Assembly: GCA_902806575.1 (NCBI GenBank)
Contig: CADCXD010000007.1
Coordinates: 620,001 to 684,000 of the forward strand
Direction of reading: 5' to 3'
DNA: 64,000 nt
Source: Jackrogersella multiformis
Taxonomy: Eukaryota > Ascomycota > Sordariomycetes > Xylariales > Hypoxylaceae
Made by a program: the position numbers and the translations under genes. Below are positions 35,032-47,521 of the stretch, one piece after another. Numbering within the stretch: position 1 is the stretch's first letter; the number at the start of each line of letters is the position of its first letter. Under the pieces are notes generated by a model that was not told the origin of the DNA, made no database searches, and saw nothing but the letters and a program-made list of their open reading frames with translations.

Positions 35032-36363
35032 TTACATAATGATAGCTGGCACATCGACGTTTGCCTTAATGCTCTTGTGTGGTAGGACGCTGCCGCCGTT
35101 GACGTAGATCTCGTCACCAATGGTGACATCGTCACCGAGAACCGTCACGTTCTCAAGACGAGCCCACTTTCCGACGATGCTGTTCCAGCCGACGATGGTG
35201 CTCTTGATCCAAGCGTGGTCCTTGACCTTAGAGCCAGGGAGAAGCGTGCATCGTTGTAGACGGACACCATCACCGATGACTACATTCTTGCCGATGACTA
35301 CATTGGGGCCGATGCGGCAGTTCTTGCCAATCTTGGCGGTCTCGTCGACCATAACGTTACCGCCATGGACGTAGCTCTCCGATGGAGAAACGAGTAGATG
35401 GGGCTGCTTCTTGGAGAGCGATGAGAGGTATAGGCAGGTACCTGTTAAGAAGTCCTTGGGTTGACCGACGTCCATCCAGAAGCCCTCGAGGTCGAAAGAA
35501 TGCAGCTGGCCATCGCGAACGATAGCAGGGAAAGTTTCTTGCTCGATGGAGGTAGGTCGGTTTTTCTCGATGCGTTGGAGCACCGATACGTTTAGCATGT
35601 AGAGACCGGCGTTGATACGGTTACCGACGAATTCGACAGGCTTCTCAACGAACCGGTCAATTCGCGTGGGGTGGTTCGGCTTGTGGACAATGACACCATA
35701 TTTAGAGGGCTCTTCCACCTTGGTGACAACAATTGTACCCTCCTCACCGTGTGACTTATGGAACTCAGCGAGCTGCTGGAAAGGAAAGTCGCAGGTAATA
35801 TCGGAGTTTAAGACGAAGAAAGGTGAGTCGTCCTTAGCGAGAATCTCTTCGGCCAACTTGAGAGGGCCAGCGGTGCCGAGAGGTTCGCTCTCGAGAGAGA
35901 AATGAATCTTGACGCCAAGAGTAGCTTCGTACTATGTGGACAAGATATCGTCAGCAGAGGGGAAAAAGGGGATACCTGCAGGTTTGGACTTGTTTCGGCC
36001 ACTCACCTCCTTCAACACTCTCTCCATAACCTCCGGGCGGTAGTTGACGGCGAGGACTACATCAGTGACGCCAACCGCGGCCAGAGCCTCGATCTGGTGT
36101 AGGATCATTGGCTTGTTCGCGAACTCGACCAGGGGCTTGGGCATGGTAAGAGTCTACAAACTACTAATTAGCTATCGAACTCGAGTCTGAGACAATCTGG
36201 GTTCCTCGATTCGAGACTGCATAATAAAAAGTCGGCACACGTACCAGAGGTCGCAGACGCGTACCGAAGCCACCGACGAGAATGAGGGCTGTTCAAGGAA
36301 AGTCAGTCAATTACATCCTATGCAAGTAGTGCAGGATCTTCTTAGACAAAACATACCCTTCAT
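35032..36363 (-). CDS. MPG1: Mannose-1-phosphate guanylyltransferase
   Basis: This enzyme makes GDP-mannose from mannose-1-phosphate and GTP, the donor for N- and O-glycans, GPI anchors and cell-wall mannan. Four exons give 365 residues, as expected for the family: 36357-36363, 36245-36288, 36007-36153 and 35032-35931. The first coding exon is only 7 nt (ATG AAG G). The nucleotidyltransferase signature GGFGTRLRPL follows at once, created by exon 2. Other blocks are MPKPLVEFANKPMI, NSDITCDFPF (metal-binding Asp), VEKPVEFVGNRINAGLYM and EGFWMDVGQPKDF. The C-terminal left-handed beta-helix has hexapeptide repeats (IGKNCRIGPNVVIGKNVVIG) and ends in PHKSIKANVDVPAIIM. The gene points toward GUT1 and its promoter faces a gene-poor region. 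Confidence 0.97.
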
Positions 36364-39357
36364 GTTGACGGTAGGTGATTGGGGAAAATATTATGTATTG
36401 TAACTAGTCGTCGCTTAGAGAATGTGAATAGACGAGTTGCGCTCCTGTATTGAGTGCTGTTGTGCCGTTGTAGTGAAAGAAACGAACGACGATGGTCCGA
36501 CTGAAAGAGGGAAATTGGTGAAGATGGAGTCGGTGTGGGCAGTGAGTGGTAGAGTGTTAATTGGTAGATGCTTAGGTCAGCTTGTCGCCAAGTTGAACAA
36601 AGTTAAGTATCTGCAGATCTGTGGGAGAATTAAGAAAGTACGATGTAAGTACAGGAGCTTAAACTTTCAGAAAATAGAAACGACGTCTTTGAGGACACAT
36701 ATGCTCTTGCTTTTTTTTTCCCTTCCTTCCTTCTCTTTTTCTTTGAAGTCAACTGACGCGAAAGAAGTGATCGAACGAGAAAGATTTCAAGTTGTTCAGT
36801 TTACGAATTGCCCCTTTATTTTTTATTACCTATGTATTTTTAGTAAGGTTACTAACCTAGGTACGGTTACTAGGTACTAGGTCGTCGTGTGAGGCCGTCT
36901 CACCACTTAATGCTTGAAATGCTTGAAATTAGCGGACCCCCTTTCCAGCTTTGCACTTAACTTCTAGTGTACCTAGTGTAGCTTTCCAGCTCAAGGCTTA
37001 AAGACGCACGGTCCACAACCAGCCACAAGGTGTGGCAGTTACGCTATGAAATATCCTACTTTGAAACTATTTTAACCCAATCACATGCCCTTTCACCCCA
37101 CGCGGTACGAAGCAATAAGATTGATTGATTGAACTGAGTTTTATTAAACCGTATGCGTCGAGTCCTTCCAATTACAATACCAATTTCCATTCCAATTAAC
37201 CTCTCACTCTCTCACACACTCTCTTCGTTCTTCGTTCTTCTTGAAATAACTCAATCCAACCGTATTCCTCTGTCAGGTTGGCGGGAATATGCGAATCTTA
37301 TGCGTTGGAACCTAATAATCTATAGCAATCCTAACTTCAACTCACAGATATCCGTTCTCCTTATTATTTTATTTTAAACATCCGTCACATTAAATACTTT
37401 CTCGTATTATTCTGTTAGTGGCTGGAGACAAGTGGGAAATTAGTAATATTGCACTACGCGACATTATAGAAATACGAGTTACCTCCCTCTCTCTTTTTCT
37501 CTTTTTTTCTTTCCACCTTGGAATGATTCGAGAAGACTTGAATAGCTACCATCACATGACGTCGATGTCGGATTGAGCCATTAATGTCCAGTTTCTCAAC
37601 GTCCGTTCCATTGCGGAGGTCGACGCACCCATTATCCACGAAGCTGTTATCTTATGTGATAAGACGAAGGATCTAACTTCCGGCTTGGTACGTGATTGTC
37701 GGAGGAATTATGCGCCACATATAATAGATCCTAGGTACATACCGAGGGGTTGAGGGGGTGCCGGGTTGCCAACTCTCCGTCCCAAGTTGGTAGATGTTGT
37801 GTTACGACCTGCAGGTTCGCCGTACCTGTCACAGGAACAAGGCAACGGGGCCGAGGAACCAGCACCATGATTTGGTACAGGACGATTAAAGGACTTCGGA
37901 GAAATAAATAAAAAGTTGGTGATGTTGATCCGTGGGGTGCGTGAGTAGTGACATTCTTATTTTTAGATCATGCTCCGTAAAACTGAACCCTTATTTTAGT
38001 ACATAGTAGAGCTTCACTTATATGTAATATGTCAAAGTTACTATAGTTCATATCAAACGATTATTCTCCACCTCGTCACCGCTCGAATGCGTTTCTCTTA
38101 GAACTTAGATCTCACATCAAACACACATCACGATCATATAAAACAAGAGCGCCAGCTGCTAAGCTGTCTGTAAGTATAAAAATGAGGAAAATATTCGTGC
38201 GACCATGAGGAATTATTCGTCATGTCGTGAACGTCGTAGATTCGATTCTTCGTGAATATCATCATAATCATGGTCGTGGTCATCATCTATCTAAAATAAA
38301 AATGAAATGATAAAAAATGAAAATAAGAAGCCGTGAGATCGTTAAAATTTTATGAATGACCAAAAGCAGGAAAAGAAAACCTCCCATCCTCGAGCTTCGG
38401 TCGCAAGACCAAGACGCTCGTCCAAGCAAATGCCATCTCTTTTTTTCTCTCCCTTCGCGCTCGTTTCCTTCCCAGTTTCTAGTCGTTTCCCTCCCCTTTT
38501 CAACCCGACTCTAGTTCGGCCGATTCGCTTTTCTCGTCGTCCGGCTGAGGAAATAGACAAATGCCAGCAGGGCTCGTCCGATAAAAAAGAAATCCAAGAA
38601 AGGTCCAAATAGCCAAAAGGGGTTGGGTGGGAAACTGCCACGTTGTTCTAAATCTGGTCGCCTGCGTGCTGTCCTAGGGCACTCAAAAGAAGTCTAGTAT
38701 CTCGAGATAACCAAATATTCATCCGGTCCAGGCCATCGTGGCAGTCGGGACAGCTCTGAAACCATAATTATGGATTTGGGGAGGAATGGCATATCCGTGA
38801 GCGTTGTTTTTTGCCAAATAGCAGAGTTGCCTCCAATATAATCCTCATTTCCCTTGGAACCGGCCTGGTTCTGTAAGTCTCCCGCTGGCCGAGGAAAAGG
38901 GGTTTCATCAAGTCTTGGTTTTCTGTATGGATAAAAAAAAAGAAATAAAAACGTGTCATAAGCGGAAAAAGGGCCTCTCCCAGTAATTTCATGACACGAA
39001 AATGGTCATTATTAGGTTAGTTGGATCGTTGATTTGGTGTCATAACAGTCGTTCGGATTCTTCGTCAGGTCGTAAATTCGTTGATGTATGCAAACTTTTG
39101 TCTCTCCTTCTCTCTCTCTTCTCTCTCTCTCTCTCATCAGGGGGTGGGGATAATGCTGTGTTAAATGGGGTATTCCGCGGAATATGCCTGAGGATAAGCT
39201 GTGAAGCTTCACCACGTGTATATATATCAATCTTTGACGCCTCTCTGCTCTTCGTTTGTTGTAATCCATTGGTTGAAAATTAGCCGACGATGGGGGATCT
39301 CGTATCCATCGGGAAACGGCAATCAGATTTTTTTTCTTCAAATTTATATTTTTTCCC
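36364..39357. other. Intergenic, no gene seen
   Basis: About 3 kb with one ACCTAGGT at 36855 and a CT-rich microsatellite at about 39092-39137. The proximal 300 bases at the left are the MPG1 promoter and 5' UTR. The frames at 38342-38641 and 38352-38612 overlap on opposite strands and look non-coding. Confidence 0.55.
39092..39137. repeat. CT-rich microsatellite
   Basis: A run of TCTC units with occasional TTC interruptions, in the 3' flank of the small dsRNA-binding-like gene. Confidence 0.8.
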
Positions 39358-40263
39358 TCACTCGAAGGATGCGGTCGAGCTGCTGCTCGAGTGGTGCCCA
39401 GACCTGTGGCGGCTCTCCTTCTGGCCGTGGCCGTGACCATGGCTGGACGAGGCATGGCGGGATTTCTTGCGCCTGCCCGAGTCATTGGCTGGAAGACCCT
39501 GGACGATTCCGTTGCGCGCGAGCATGCCTCCATTAACAGAAAAGTTCCGGCACACCATGAAGGCCCTCATGGCGGCGTTCTCCTGAGCGAGGTGGTCCGA
39601 TTCGTAGGCCAGGTCAGTCTGGTACTCGCGCCCATTAACCAGGACCAGGCACGTGTAGCCACTGGGATCTCTGTAACACTCGTACGAAGGGTCTCGCCAC
39701 CCACGACGCCGGCACAGGCCTATCGGATGCCATGTTAGCTTGCTGATCCTGGAACTCCCGAACTCCCCTATTCGATGCCAACGAAGCCCGCGCGCACGTA
39801 TGCAGCCCTAATGACGCGATGGAGATCGAGCATGATGATATGTACATGCATGACAGCCCCGGATTCTCGAGGCAACTCCAGATCGAGCGTGACAGGCACA
39901 CCCGCGTACACCCATCCATCCATCCATCATATATGATACACCATACACCCGTTCATACACCCGTTCATACATACCAGGAACGTGGCGTCTAACAACAAAG
40001 CAAAAGATGCCAGCTAGCAAGGTAGTTCGAGGGTTCCTGCGGCATCGAAGCTTCGACGCAGGGGGTTGTCCACGTGTGAGACGAACCCTTCGCTGTCCAG
40101 GCCCCACAGCAACGCGCGCGTCATCGTGGGGTTAGGTATTTGGAGAAGAACGGCTCTCGCCTTACGCGTGTGATGAATAATAATAAATAAAAAAGACAAG
40201 CGGGAAAGAAAATAAAAATAAAATGAACTTACTCTCGAGATACTGCATGTAGAATCCTCCCAT
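39358..40263 (-). CDS. Small protein with dsRNA-binding-like motif
   Basis: The last exon (39358-39719) is well supported. It encodes about 120 residues containing DPSYECYRDPSGYTCLVLVN, then GREYQT, then LAQENAAMRAFMVCRNFSVN, then a basic Ser/His-rich tail ending in SSSSSTASFE. The order Pro-x-Tyr, Gly, beta strand with V-x-V-N-G, and a helix ending A-x-E-N-A-A-M resembles a divergent double-stranded RNA-binding motif. From memory it belongs to a conserved but uncharacterised group of fungal proteins; RNA binding is inference. The 5' part is tentative: exon 40233-40263 (MGGFYMQYLE, GTAAGT donor), an exon from about 40163 to 40087, and a possible 14-nt exon at 39975-39988 giving RHVPG before LCRRRGW. 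No other gene is seen within about 3 kb on the left or 5.5 kb on the right. Confidence 0.65.
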
Positions 40264-43200
40264 ATTGCTGACGGCAAGCAACCAAGCAAGAGCACACACA
40301 ACTCAGCTCAATAGCCCAGAAACTCGTAAATGAAAAAAAAAAATCCAGCAGGGTGGTATTTTTCCCTCAAAGCATAGGAACACCCCCACCAACGCAAGAG
40401 AATCGGTCGGGTGTATGTACGAAATTCCCGGAGAAGAGCGTAAGCAAGCAGCAGCAGCGGGAGCGGCAGCAGACACGGGATGAGACTCCGGGGGGGGAAG
40501 GAATCCTTTGCGAGTATGCAGTCAAGCCTAACTGTGCGAGGGAATTAGATGGTCAAGACGGTAGGGCAGCACTGAGGAGGTTCGTTGATGAGCTTTCTGT
40601 ACTACAAGACCGAGGTGTGGTTGTGGTGGTGTTGAAAGAAGGGGGAGGTTAGGCTACGTATTTCGGGGCTGCGGTGCAGAGAGACGAGCCATCGACGGCG
40701 AGACATGTGTGCTTTATTGCAGAATTGGACTTGTTAGTGCGGGGCAGGGATCTGTAAAGACGCAATTAAACACACAAGGCCGAAGGGGCAATAGGACGGA
40801 AGGGAACCAGGTCGATAGACGCAGGTGAAGATGCGGCTCTTGAAGAGTGTGACCCCATCTTGCTGTGCTGGCGCGTGTCGTTGCCAGTTGATAAAACTTC
40901 GAGAGACTAGGCATCTCCACCGCGACACATGGGGTATGCATTTCCTTAGACGATCATCTCTGATAAGTTCTGGCCGTACTCCTTTTGGCAGGATGTGGTA
41001 CCGTCGTCTCCGTCCGAGTTTTTATTTTTATCTTATTTTTATTTTTATTTGTTTATTTTTTATTTATTTATTTCGTTGCTCCATAACCCTGTCCGACAAT
41101 GGGACCCAGCTTTGGGTAAAAGAGAACGATGTATATGCAGAGGTAAGCATATTGGAGTGGCGAAATGAAACTGGAACCAAGTCGCCTGCGGCCAATCCAC
41201 GACCTCGGTGGAACTGCAAAAAGAACTTGAAGGGGGAAAGTAGAAAAAAAGCGAGAGAGGGAGAAAAACAGAGAGAGGTAGAGCGAGAGAGACTGTGCCC
41301 ACTAAGGCCCGACAACCAGTCACATCTCCTCCCTCCTCCTTTTTTTGTCAGGGCCACCCGGAGAACCGCAAGAGCGGGAGGAAAGTAGGGAAGTGCCTGG
41401 TTCGTTGTCTACCTGGCCGTCTGGCCGTCTGGAGGGGAAGGTCGAAAGGCGAAAGGCGACAGAGAAAAGTGACAAACCGCCAAATCCAAGATCCCTCTCG
41501 CGGCCGCTAATGCAACAGCACTCAATCAAAACATAGAAAAAGGCCGGCACGGTTTGGAAACGGCGCTTTTAGAGACCAGAAAAGTGTCAATAATGATACC
41601 TCCCCACGTACGTGCATGCCCACCTTGTCGCTTTGCTATTGATATTGCTACTACAACGACGATGCCTGTTTGTTTTGATATGTACGCGCACCTGTAGGTA
41701 TCATGTATGTATGTATGTACGTATGTATGTATAGATCCATGGACCCATGGACCCATGTACATGACAAGGACTCGGAGATCGAACTGAGAGATGAGGAGAG
41801 CAAAAGAGGGGAGGGGTCCTGACGGTGAGGATGGAGTCCCGGATCTGAGAAGAGCGTAACAACAAGCCAGCAAGCCAGCCCACTAGATCAGAGAAGATAC
41901 AACACCCATTAACATACCTAGGTAATAATGGACCGAGGGGGTGGGTGAGCGATTCGCGACGGTGCCCGTAATGTGGACAAACGTAAGCAGGGGAAGACAT
42001 TGGACAAATCAGAGCGGCTGATAATACCGACTACATACATAGTAGGTAGTAGCTGTCGAAGAAAACAGCTAAAATACCTAGAGGTAGAGAGATGACTGGG
42101 GCTTATTATTTGGACAAACGTTCCAATGGAAGCGAGCAATCCGTCAAGCGGCGGCGCTTGTTGTTGACACATTATGCCGGGCGGCCATATACATACATGG
42201 AAGGGGGCAGTAGTAGTGGCGCTGGGGAGTAGCACTAATAGTAGCAGCAGTGGTAGAAGTGGTAGTAGTAGTAGTAGCAGCAGTAGTAGTAGCAGTAGTA
42301 GCAGTAGTAGTAAGTAGTAGGGAGGTAAGTTGTAGTTGGTTGACCCTTTTTCGTTGTTGTTAATTGGTTTTTTTTTCTTTTTAAGCCTAGGTAGGTACCC
42401 CCCCCCCTTTTTTTTTTCTCCCCCCTCTGGAGCTAAAACATAAAGTAGGTAAGATAAAATTCGACGAGTAACTGGCTCGAGCCGGAACCACGAAGTCGGT
42501 GAGGAAGAATGAGATGCATGAACACTGGCTAGCCTGCCTGGGCAACCCCGGTCTCAAGATGAACCTGGTCTCTGCCCTAAGAAGCCATTGGAGAGCCATT
42601 GAAGACCCTGCGAAGACCGACAGGAGCCACTAAAGAGCTCTTATGGGGTGTCGGACCAATCAGCGTCGCTGGCTCTCGGGAGCGGCGAGGCGACTAGGCG
42701 AAGAACAGACGTTTAACACCTCATGCAATGATGAGTTGTCATTGCCGCTTGATATTAAATCAAGATAGACGTTATTTTGTGCATGCTAGATTGGGTACGG
42801 GTACTAGTCGATCCAACGACGCCAGGCCTACCACTGAGGTAGCGGTACCGATTCACCACCTGGCCCGAATAGGCCTGACCACCTTGTTGCATATGAGGAA
42901 ATGGGATGCCGCTCATGATGACGATTTTCGTCTCTGGACCGACGAAGGAACCGTCGTGATTGCTACAATACATACGACCGTATACGTACATACGTACATA
43001 CATACATAGTACGTTCACCACAGCAGCAGAAGCGGCGGCGGCGGAAGTAGACGAGAGCGAGGAGGAGGATTAGGAGGAATGAAAGACGATAGCGGGGATG
43101 TAACTATCTATTTCTCTCTTTCGGACTTTAATGTAGCGGCAGGACCAATTTTCGACCTTTAGCAACGTTGGAGACGACGCCCAGACCAACAACAACGAGC

Positions 43201-45748
43201 CCACATGGAGAAATACGCTAGACGCAATACAATACAAACTACCTACTTACCTGGGTACTATGTAGGTATCTCAATGTTTACAAGTTACCTACCTAACCTA
43301 CCTACTTTGTATGATTTGTACCTAGCTAGATGTATTGTCTAGTTGTTATGAATGTGTAAGAAGTAAGTGCATACATACATAAGCATGTGTGTCGGCATGT
43401 AAGCGACGTGAGGGAAGCACTGGATGTAAGACTAGGTATCTCATCAAAAATTAGTCGAAAACACACAGGCAATGGAAGAAAGGGAGGGCAAATAGAAGAA
43501 TAGGGAAAATAAGATATTTGAGAAGCTAATAAAATAAGTAAGGTATTATTCAAGTATATATCGTCCGTGTATTTCATGTAAGACGGCCGTAGACGGACTT
43601 GCCGAGTACTACTAGGTATGTAAGTTATGTGTGTACTTCAGCTCAATACATCCAATCTCGGTTGGTACCTGTCGACATACCACTTACTAGGTACCGAGGT
43701 AGATATCTAAACGCTCGCAACGTGATCTTCTTGACTGGAAGAAAAGCCACGACGGTAGAGATCGCCGACGACAACTTCTAGAAACGCTAGGGAAAATACT
43801 ATCTGGGCATCGTCTAATTGACGGCTACGCGCAGGCCATCTAGGAGAACCCTCATGGATTATATTATATACATATAACGCCATACTGGTTTTGGATAAGA
43901 AGGCTAACGCCGTTCAGGGATGCTGCCGAGAGCCTTCGCTTCCACGTACGCGGTTAAGAGCACCTCACGATCCTACTTAATCTGTGAGACCTGAGTCATT
44001 TCCAGAGACATACATGCGTAGATTGAAGGTCATTCTGCTAGAAATGCAACGTGTTTGCGAGATCTGAGACTTCGGGGGTCCAGCCCACCCGGCCTGGCCA
44101 CGACGTCAGAGCTGCCGGGGAAGGGATAAAGGGAGAGAGAGAGAGGCGCCGGGAATTAGACAATTGTGAGGTCATCGCAGCCCTCTTTCAAGCCTTCGGA
44201 AGTCATCCTTTTCGAAAAGAGCTTATTAGTAGTATCCCCACGGCTTCAATCGGCGCTGGTCTTACGCGCGAGACGATTCGTTCATCCGGAAGGGGGTCCA
44301 CAGGCAGAGACGATGTGTCGTGCAGCAGGCTTTGTTTACAATAATACGCGGGAGGCGCAGCCTGGAGCTTTAGGGGGGTAGGAGTGAAAACGCGCATGGT
44401 CGAGAGACGATATACAATCCATGTCGCCGAGCTTTAGACCATAGTACTGAATGGTATCCCTCATATCAGCGCATCTGTTAGGGCAGTCTAAACACTAGTT
44501 CGATGACCCTCGGCCATCGAGTCCGCAAGTCATCACCATGTGCCTGCCGGTCTGTAGCACAGCACCTCGCTACGTCGTGCGAAGCACATGCGATCAGTGG
44601 AGATGAGGCCAAATACTACCTCTCCTTGCTTTAGCTCGGAGATCGTTCTACCATCTGAAGTCATGGCCACCCAGGAAGAGGCCATAATGGAGACTGACAC
44701 GTCAAAGACTTAATGTGGCCGTAAGAGTGAGTACAAGGTGGTATGGGGGTGTAGGTGTAGGGACGGGACACGAAACGACCGCACCATGTGGCCAACCCAT
44801 CGATTCTGTTGAGTCGATCAGCACGTACAAAGCTCATGCAGCTCCGCAGAGCGCCTCTCGACTACCACGGCGCCGTTGCCACAGGTTTGGGGAGATAATG
44901 GCCGCCCTCGTACGATTTATTAGTCTCCTCTCCTAAGGCTCCCCTTAACCTTGACCAGAGCTGCCGTCTGCCGTCAAAGTTCCGATTTGGACTACCTACT
45001 TCGGATACATACCAGTGGCGTCTTCTCGGGGCCTGGCAAGTCGGGTTTAATCCAGCTTCAGAGAGGGTTTGCCACCTTACCTGCCAGAGTTGGATCATAC
45101 TACACCCAAACTTGCTGAATAAGGTACCGTTTGGCGTGTTGGACAGCATGACCGCATGCGGTGGAGAAGGGCAGATTAACGAATGCATTAGAATCCCTCT
45201 AGCTGGTTCTGTCTCACTTCAATCGGGCGAACTTTCTTCATGAACCTTCTCTTGTATTCTCTCGTATTACCGCTAAGTATCTAACTGTTGATTGCAAAGT
45301 GCATGATACATCCTGTGGAAAAGAGTGAAAAGGGTATAGTCAAGGTCTACGGACCCTTCTTGTACAATGAGCGAGCCAATCTTCGTTGCCGAGCTTCTCG
45401 ATGCACTTTCTTGATGTGTAACTGCGGAGGCATGCCGTCCAGTAATGTTAGGAGCGCAGCCATTACCCATTGCTCGAGTCCTTTCGTGCTCGGCATGCCC
45501 CTCTAGGTAGGCACATACACGGGTAAACCCGCCTCGATTAAGGGGGTAATTTGTCAGACTTATATACAAAGTATAGTAGTCAAGATATATTATATGACTC
45601 GACACGTGAGAAACCGTAATGCTCACACTCATAGTCATAAGTGAAAAAGGTCGAAGCATCGTAGGATTTCGAGGGAAATTATCAGCATTCCTCGTATTGG
45701 CCCGGCGTAGTGTCGGATAGGGTCTCTTGATATGCGGCCACAAGCGGG
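40264..45748. other. Gene-poor region of about 5.5 kb
   Basis: I support no gene here. Contents: AT tracts at 41025-41070, a (GTAT/GTAC)n run at 41703-41732, a TAG/CAG trinucleotide array at 42236-42320, a (CATA)n run near 42962-43008, and one ACCTAGGT at 41916. Frames such as 40825-41388 plus, 41918-42235 minus and 44051-44344 plus are open but of low-complexity or unfamiliar composition. Confidence 0.5.
42236..42320. repeat. Interrupted (TAG/CAG)n trinucleotide array
   Basis: A run of agtagtagcagcag-type triplets of about 85 bp, interrupted near its start. No long open frame uses it as a homopolymer run, so it is taken as a non-coding microsatellite. Confidence 0.8.
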
Positions 45749-47521
45749 TCAAAACCCTGGCTTCGATAGGAAATATGACATGATATCTTTCCGTTTCCCC
45801 TCAGGTATAAAATATACTGGATCAGTTGGGTTGACTCGGTCTTCTTCAGCATAAATCTGAGGGCTTCCGTGATGCGGCGAGACGTCATATTCCGAATGCG
45901 TCATCATCCCTTTACCATCCGAGGAAAGCAAACGCGTAACGTGCTGAGCTGAGGAAAGACCGCTAAGTACATAGCAGGTATGATAGGCATCTGAAGATCT
46001 TTCGGTACCTTTTAGCCTAAGTTTAAATTTATGGCTGAAATTTCTGCACTTACTTGCTTGGTTTGTCCCTCATGCCACCCCTTTTTGACTGGTCCTGCGC
46101 ACAGCAGAGAATATAACGGATGAGACCTTCGCGGCTGTAAATGTTGTGTATTTCAATATCGGAATTTTCAGTTTTGTTTACGTCGAACATAAGATTAGAC
46201 GGTCCAGCAAGGCTGGCCTCAATTAATGGCCAACAACAGCCGACCCAGTGGCTATAACAACCATCAACGAGCTTATTCGTGCGGCCACTGAGTCCACCCT
46301 CAGGAGCATATTGTCGTGACGAGAGCCAACAAATCAGCCGCGGGACATCAAGGTACCTGGGCTCGGAGTTTAAGTATTAGTGGAAGCGTGATCGAGTCTA
46401 TCAAACTCCTTAGAGAAAGGTCAAGGTGATACGGACCTGGCAAAGGTGCGATGAGGAGCACCGAGAATTGCTAGGCTGCCTAAAGCACAGAAGGCATAAG
46501 CCCCGTGCGCTTCACCATCTGGTTGCGCCGAAATTCCGCCCTCGAAATTTTGGCCTGCAGGATCAGTATAGGTCTAGACGAAGGGAATCGTTGCTTGGGT
46601 CCCTTACATCGGCGTACATAGTTGGCTAGGCCTGTGAATAAGTTTGGTTGACCAGTTGTCCATGCGGGAGAGTCAGACGGTAGGTCGAGCGGAAGGTTAA
46701 GTAGAGTAACTAGCACAGCTGCGCAATAAGCTCCTCTGGTGACATTGTGAGTAATATGTTCTAGAGCTTGATTTAGCAAGACTGCCTAGGGTAGTTTACC
46801 TTATGTCGACCTCACCACCAACAGCCATCTGAAAACCCCCGTTCGGCTGTTTCAAGGCACAAAGCCATTTCCAAAGAGCTCTTCGGTCGATGACTTCATA
46901 CGCAGCTTCTCCCCCAACCACGGACAACGCCAAGACCATTCCGTATGTGCAGGCTAGATGGGATTCGTGGCCGATCCCTCCTCCGAACCCCCCGGTGGTG
47001 TTTTGCATGGAACGTGCCGTCTCGACAAGGGGGTCGCGGTACTCAGAGACGTCCTCGCCTAAGAGGGATAGGCCATTGAGGCACCAGTAAAGGACCCATG
47101 GCCTACTTGCATCTAAAGTAACGAATCTGGCAGGAAGCATCTCCAGATGTTTACGGAGGAATTTGATATGTCGTTCCCGATCAAGATGTGGTACGCCATA
47201 TTGGTTATAGAGTACATCATCCCCGGCGGCTAGGAATGGCAGACATTCATCCACAGTTTCATTCTGTACAGTAGAAGTTGCGGTTGAGAAGGTATCCTGG
47301 ATAGGGGGCCAGCGGGTAAATAAATCAGGGATGATTTGAGGTTCCTGGTCTCTGTGAGCTGTTGAATCGGCCATGGCTAAAGTGAGGTTTTCACTTACCA
47401 TGTCATGCTGAGTGCCTTGAAATGTATTTGTGAAATTAGAATGAAAATTTATTGATGCCATAGTTTTCCCTTTGTGAGTAGTCCGATGGCGCGCTCGGGC
47501 AAGACTAGTCTTTATTGGCAT
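45749..47521 (-). CDS. RAM1: Protein farnesyltransferase beta subunit
   Basis: This is the catalytic beta subunit that, with RAM2, attaches farnesyl to CaaX proteins such as Ras and mating pheromone. Five exons: 46800-47521, 46608-46735, 46437-46554, 46054-46356 and 45749-45998, giving 506 residues (486 if the ATG at 47461 is used). Prenyltransferase beta repeats are clear: SMQNTTGGFGGGIGHESHLACTYG (residues interrupted here only by my listing), WLCALKQPNGGFQMAVGGE-VDIRGAYCAAV, NFEGGISAQPDGEAHGAYAF and EGGLSGRTNKLVDGCYSHW. The Asp of DIR and Cys/His of the last two blocks are the usual zinc ligand region. The C-terminus IPEGKRKDIMSYFLSKPGF is typical. The third intron has an unusual GTCCGT donor. 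A frame overlapping the end (45682-45888) is a shadow. The N-terminal 80 residues are variable in the family. Confidence 0.95.

Noticed and set aside
40825..41388. 187-codon plus frame
   Set aside because: Runs through AT tracts and low-complexity basic sequence; no recognised domain.
36400..45700. Possible secondary metabolite cluster
   Set aside because: No PKS, NRPS, terpene synthase, P450 or transporter signatures found in this or any other part of the window.
45682..45888. Alternative C-terminal frame for RAM1
   Set aside because: The family end SKPGF is reached in the other frame; the extra frame is a shadow.
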